Origin: Ashinkailepas kermadecensis
Taxonomy: Eukaryota; Arthropoda; Thecostraca; Neolepadidae
Reading direction: 5' to 3'
Assembly (NCBI GenBank): GCA_034440615.1
Contig: JAOTOM010005136.1
Location: 385,001-449,000, forward strand
Length of the DNA: 64,000 nucleotides
Shown piece after piece: positions 59,552-64,000 of the stretch (position 1 is its first letter; every line of letters starts with the position of its first letter). A program made the position numbers and the translations under genes. The notes under the pieces were generated by a model. That model searched no databases. It was not told where the DNA came from and saw only the letters and a program-made list of their open reading frames with translations.

Positions 59552-60357
59552 GGCAAGGCTGTACAGAGCGTTGGTAGCTGTGCCGGCGAGAGCTCGCGGC
59601 GACGATTCCAACACAGGCCAGCTTTGTGTAAACATGCTACACTGGGCCAGCTGTTCTCCGCATGGTCTGAAATCATGAATGATAGTCCTATGTTGAAGCT
59701 GATAATTGACAATACCTTATTTTTCATGATCCACTGCCGCCTACAGCACTCGATCACTTTGACATGGCTCAGGTCGTTCCGGCGCATTTCTTTGATATGG
59801 CCGTACGCATCTAATTTCTCATACTTCATTAATAATGACGGCGGTAACTTTTCACTGACGATGGATAACTTCACTTCACGGGGATTAAAAGTTTGTCAAA
59901 TTACAGGCAGTGTAAGTGTCTCTGTCGGGCCGGAAAACTGAGGCGGAAATTCATCCCCCTCAAAGTTGGCTCGTTGCTTAAATTGATAGGCCGGGTCACG
60001 CAGTCTGGCACATAGTCAGCAGAATAGTGCCAAATGGTCGGCTCTAATAACATGGCCGGGAGCAGGCCAAATCGTCCGTCGATATCACTCGATTGACGCT
60101 GGTCGACCTTCTGTGTCAATCTGGGTCTGGGCTCAACCATATTGAGCAATCCGCTGCATGCTTGTGCAGCATTCATTGTTCTTGCTATTCTTATTGTTAT
60201 TAATTGTGACGGATATTATTATTATAGTCGCTGACGTGATGCAATTGTATTATTGATATAAGCATGCTTTGCATCATTAGTAGTTGTCTTATTAGTAGCA
60301 TGGTGATAGTAGTATGCAATTTCTTAGCATTATTATTACTATTGTGAATATTATTAT
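59550..60357. other. non-coding DNA
   Basis: Nothing recognised; becomes ATT-rich after 60180. Confidence 0.45.
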
Positions 60358-60430
60358 CATTAGTAGTAGTAGTAGTAGTAGTAGTAATAGTAGTAGTGGG
60401 AGTAGTACTAGTAGTAGTAGTAGTATTACA
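60358..60430. repeat. (TAG)n imperfect microsatellite
   Basis: TAG/AGT triplets with a few substitutions. Confidence 0.93.
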
Positions 60431-60862
60431 TTGTTATCATTATTATTAATATCATCATAATTATTCTTATCGTTAGCATAGCGGCTGCAATGACTTGCAA
60501 ACTCTTGAAGAGAATGGTCAGACTATATTTTGTCATGACCACTGTAAGTCGAGTTTGAATCTTCGAAGAATATTCCACAGACCGGTTGCAGATCGCTTGT
60601 AATTGTACTGCAATCCAACAGTAATGCCGGTAAGACACTTAAACCACGTTTGTTTAGCCGGATCCAACAGGAAAATTTACTTACACCATATGTAACGGGC
60701 TCACAGGAATTGTCGTCAAAAACAATATGTCCTCATTGCAAAACGTTTTGCTCCTTACTGAGCTCCCAAGCAATGTTTGTGGAGGGATGTGTGGCAGAGC
60801 TGGGCTGGTTCGAGCGTGGCCTTTCTTAGTATACTACATAAAGTCATGCGTGCGTCGTACCG
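60431..60862. other. non-coding spacer
   Basis: Nothing recognised. Confidence 0.45.
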
Positions 60863-61024
60863 TCGTCATACTGGCGTCATACTGCCGTCATACTGCCGTC
60901 ATACTGCCGTCATACTGCCGTCATACTGCCGTCATACTGCCGTCATACTGTCGCCATACTGCCGTCATATGTGCGTCATACTGCCGTCATACTGCCGTCA
61001 TACTGCCGTCATATTACCGTCATC
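60863..61024. repeat. minisatellite, 11-bp unit, about 14 copies
   Basis: CGTCATACTGC repeated every 11 bp with few changes. Confidence 0.95.
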
Positions 61025-61505
61025 GGGTGCCGTGACATCGGCTGGCCTTAGCGGCATGGAACCGCCAGCTGGCTGTTCCAGATGGCGTTGTCAACTGATG
61101 TATCCACGTGATCTCACGGGATCAGCTGATTCCTTCATGCCTTTTGACTCGCCTACTGGCAGCTGCCAGCTCACGCCGTTTGATATTCCCTAAAATAAAC
61201 TTGAGTCATCGTCCCAGAATCCATTGCCTTTCTTCCCCAATTACCTTATCTCTGCCAAGCATCTGCCGGTCTCCAGCATAGAGCGTGGCCTAATTTTGAG
61301 CATCGCCTCGCGCGTCGTGTTCAGGCCGGAAAGATGCTTTTCCGCCGCAGGGAACATTCACGATCCACGTCGTCGGACTGTGGCAGGCGGTGCCGACGAT
61401 GCATTAAGCTGTTACGCCCGTCGACGGACTAATGCCGTGAAGCAGCGGGATAGGCTCGACCGCAGTTGGTGCCAGCTGGCCCGAGAAGCAGACGATGCAG
61501 AAGTC
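61025..61505. other. non-coding spacer
   Basis: Nothing recognised. Confidence 0.4.
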
Positions 61506-61958
61506 TGACGATGCAACCATGACCGAGCTGCGGCCGTGTGATGATCACGTGGCGATGCAACCACGACCGATCCGCGGTCATGTGATGGTCACGTGACAAT
61601 ACAACCATGACCGAGCTGCGGCCTTGTGATGGTCACGTGGCAATGCAACCACGACCGAGCCGCGGTCATGTGATGGTCACGTGACGATGCAACCATGACC
61701 GAGCTGCGGCCGTGTGATGATCACGTGATGATACAACCATGACCGAGCTGCGGCCATGTGATGAACACGTGACGATGCAACCACGACCGAACCGCGGCCG
61801 CGTTATGATCACGTGGCGATGCTACCACGACCGAGCCGCGGTCATGTGATGGTCACGTGATGATACAACCATGACCGAGCTGCGGCCTTGTGATGATCAC
61901 GTGACGATGCAACCACGACCGAGCCGCGGCCGCGTTATGATCACGTGACGGTACTGCT
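61506..61958. repeat. minisatellite, 44-bp unit with CACGTG core, about 10 copies
   Basis: GATGCAACCA at 61510 and 61554 and a variant at 61598 (44 bp). Nearly every unit contains GTCACGTGAC or ATCACGTGGC, an E-box palindrome, plus CCGCGGTCATGTGATG. Confidence 0.95.
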
Positions 61959-62605
61959 GGTCAGGTCATCCTGCCACGCCGCCGGCGTCGGGTCTGGCGG
62001 CCGGCCGGCAAAAGGTCCGACATCTAAGGTGATGTGATGGCCGGTCGGATGGTTGGTTTAAATGTTGGTGACGACTGACGAGTCGTTCGTGCACGCCAGG
62101 TCGGTAATAATTGTCCGACTGTTGTTCTCTTCAAGTGTGTTAGATAGGACGATATCACGTGCGTTAGATCTGTTCCATTTTGCAGACTTAGCAAGGACAC
62201 CAGTTCGTGGACATGAAGATGCCAAGGACATTTGGCATCGCATGACCGCCGTCCTGTCAGGTCGTCTGATGTGACAGAATATGACCGTAGCGGTCCAGGC
62301 GTCCGAATGCCCGAATAACTGATGGTACACACCCGTGCTACATTTGGAGCAAGGCCAAGTCACCGTTGGGGTTGTTCTGTCCTATGCAGACCCCGCGATT
62401 GGCGTTCGGTGACCATTGCTGCGGCCGGGGTCGCTTGGGTAGCTTGATTATCTCCTTGCGCCCGCGTGTTGGAACAAAGGTGATGACTTAGATGTTGCCC
62501 CGCCACCGAACTGCACTGTGGTGCCATTTCGGTTCGCGGTTGCGTCCAAACATCCGTCGAAATGTAAGCGTGCAGCTGATGCCGTGTTCGCCACAGCCGA
62601 TCCAG
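61959..62605. other. non-coding spacer
   Basis: GC-rich start, then ordinary sequence. Nothing recognised. Confidence 0.4.
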
Positions 62606-63645
62606 ATCCCAGCCGGCGACTGACGAGCAGATCCAGCCGGCGACTGACGAGCAGATCCAGCCGGCGACTGATGGGCAGATCCAGCCGGCGACTGATGGGC
62701 AGATCCCAGCCGGCGACTGACGAGCAGGTCCCAGCCGGCGACTGATGGGCAGATCCCAGCCGGCGACTGACGAGCAGGTCCAGCCGGCGACTGACGAGCA
62801 GGTCCCAGCCGGCTACTGATGAGCAGACCCCAGCCGGCGACTGATGGGCAAATCCAAGCCGGCGACTGATGGGCAGATCCCAGACGGCGACTGATGGGCA
62901 GATCCCAGCCGGCGACTGACGAGCAGATCCAGCCGGCGACTGACGAGCAGGTCCCAGCCGGCGACTGACGAGCAGATCCCAGCCGGCGACTGATGGGCAG
63001 ATCCAGCCGGCGACTGACGAGCAGATCCAGCCGGCGACTGACGAGCAGGTCCCAGCCGGCGACTGACGAGCAGATCCCAGCCGGCGACTGATGGGCAGAT
63101 CCCAGCCGGCGACTGACGAGCAGATCCAGCCGGCGACTGACGAGCAGGTCCCAGCCGGCGACTGACGAGCAGATCCCAGCCGGCGACTGATGGGCAGATC
63201 CCAGCCGGCGACTGACGAGCAGATCCAGCCGGCGACTGACGAGCAGATCCAGCCGGCGACTGACGAGCAGGTCCCAGCCGGCGACTGACGAGCAGGTCCC
63301 AGCCGGCGACTGATGGGCAGATCCCAGCCGGCGACTGACGAGCAGGTCCCAGCCGGCGACTGATGGGCAGATCCCAGCCGGCGACTGACGAGCAGATCCC
63401 AGCCGGCGACTGACGAGCAGATCCAGCCGGCGACTGACGAGCAGATCCCAGCCGGCGACTGATGGGCAGATCCCAGCCGGCGACTGATGGGCAGATCCCA
63501 GATGGCGACTGATGGGCAGATCCCAGCCGGTGACTGATGAGCAGATCCCAGCCGGCGACTGATGGACAGATCCCAGCCGGCGACTGATGGGCAGATCCCA
63601 GCCGGCGACTGATGAGCAGATCCCAGCCGGCGACTGATGGCAGAC
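62606..63645. repeat. minisatellite, 24/25-bp unit, about 42 copies
   Basis: CAGCCGGCGACTGACGAGCA and CAGCCGGCGACTGATGGGCA units, 24 or 25 bp depending on CC or CCC in GATCC(C)AG. The minus-strand 501-codon frame here is a by-product. Confidence 0.96.
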
Positions 63646-64000
63646 CCCAGGGTGCGTGCCCCTGGAGGTGCTACTGTACCGGCACACGCGTGGCGAACGT
63701 AGGCGGGCGTCCGTGGCCGAGGTCGCCCCTGTCAGTCCGGCTGTGCCGGGTGGTGTGCGTGACGTGATGTGATTGGTGGCTATCCGGTCACGTGACGGCG
63801 GCGGCCGGGCTCGCGTGCGAGAGCTGGGCGGGGACTGCGGGGGTGGACGAGCGCATGATAGCCAGACAGGTGATGCAGGTGTGTATGGAATAGAAGATAA
63901 ACGATGCACAAAAAAGAAGCATATGGTGGTGGCAGCTGTACGAGCCACGCGCCCTCTATCTGCTACCAGCGAGCAGACGTCTGCAGCCGTCATGGTCGTG
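63646..64000. other. GC-rich non-coding end of window
   Basis: Nothing recognised. Confidence 0.4.

Noticed and set aside
62488..63993. 501-codon minus-strand frame over the 24/25-bp array
   Set aside because: Produced by a stop-free repeat unit; flanks show no coding features.

Overview
This looks like a repeat-dominated, mostly non-coding stretch of an animal nuclear genome, probably an invertebrate and possibly an arthropod. The evidence is a full-length non-LTR retrotransposon of the I/Jockey type with RNase H, a second decayed element of the same kind, two hAT-type MITEs, a tRNA-derived SINE head, a consensus spliceosomal donor site, and short CCTAA/TTAGG motifs. Nothing prokaryotic (operons, Shine-Dalgarno sites, CRISPR arrays) was seen. 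The species cannot be fixed from the sequence.

Layout. 1-11 kb: AT-rich unique DNA with a SINE-like head (474-700), a 69-bp minisatellite (1850-2558), a cluster of perfect palindromes (2960-3026) and a 37-bp minisatellite (10271-10600). 11.2-12.0 kb: relic of a LINE RNase H and C-terminal region, plus strand. 12.2-21.2 kb: degenerate GC-rich arrays, a 219-bp hAT MITE (19446-19664), and 30-bp and 33-bp arrays. 23.5-26.0 kb: a large array built as a higher-order repeat of three ~22-bp monomers, followed by a possible first exon of a secreted protein (26312-26441, plus strand). 27.3-27.6 kb: a homopolymer-saturated block, probably a sequence or assembly artefact. 27.6-33.4 kb: the LINE on the minus strand. 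ORF1 (gag-like, three zinc knuckles) and ORF2 (endonuclease, reverse transcriptase, RNase H, CCHC) overlap as TAATG. Every reading-frame break in it sits at a homopolymer or a dinucleotide repeat. 34.9-64 kb: at least twenty further unrelated minisatellites (periods 11, 22, 24/25, 28, 30, 43, 44, 45, 51, 66, 69 and 77 bp) separated by short unique spacers, a second hAT MITE (45967-46328), a palindrome cluster (46424-46487) and several microsatellites.

Few genes can be supported. The only cellular coding candidate is the single signal-peptide exon at 26.3 kb; everything else with protein homology belongs to mobile elements. The many long open frames elsewhere arise because repeat units lack stop codons, and they are not annotated as genes. 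What stands out is the number and variety of minisatellite families in one 64-kb window, and the LINE whose coding capacity looks intact apart from slippage-type indels.
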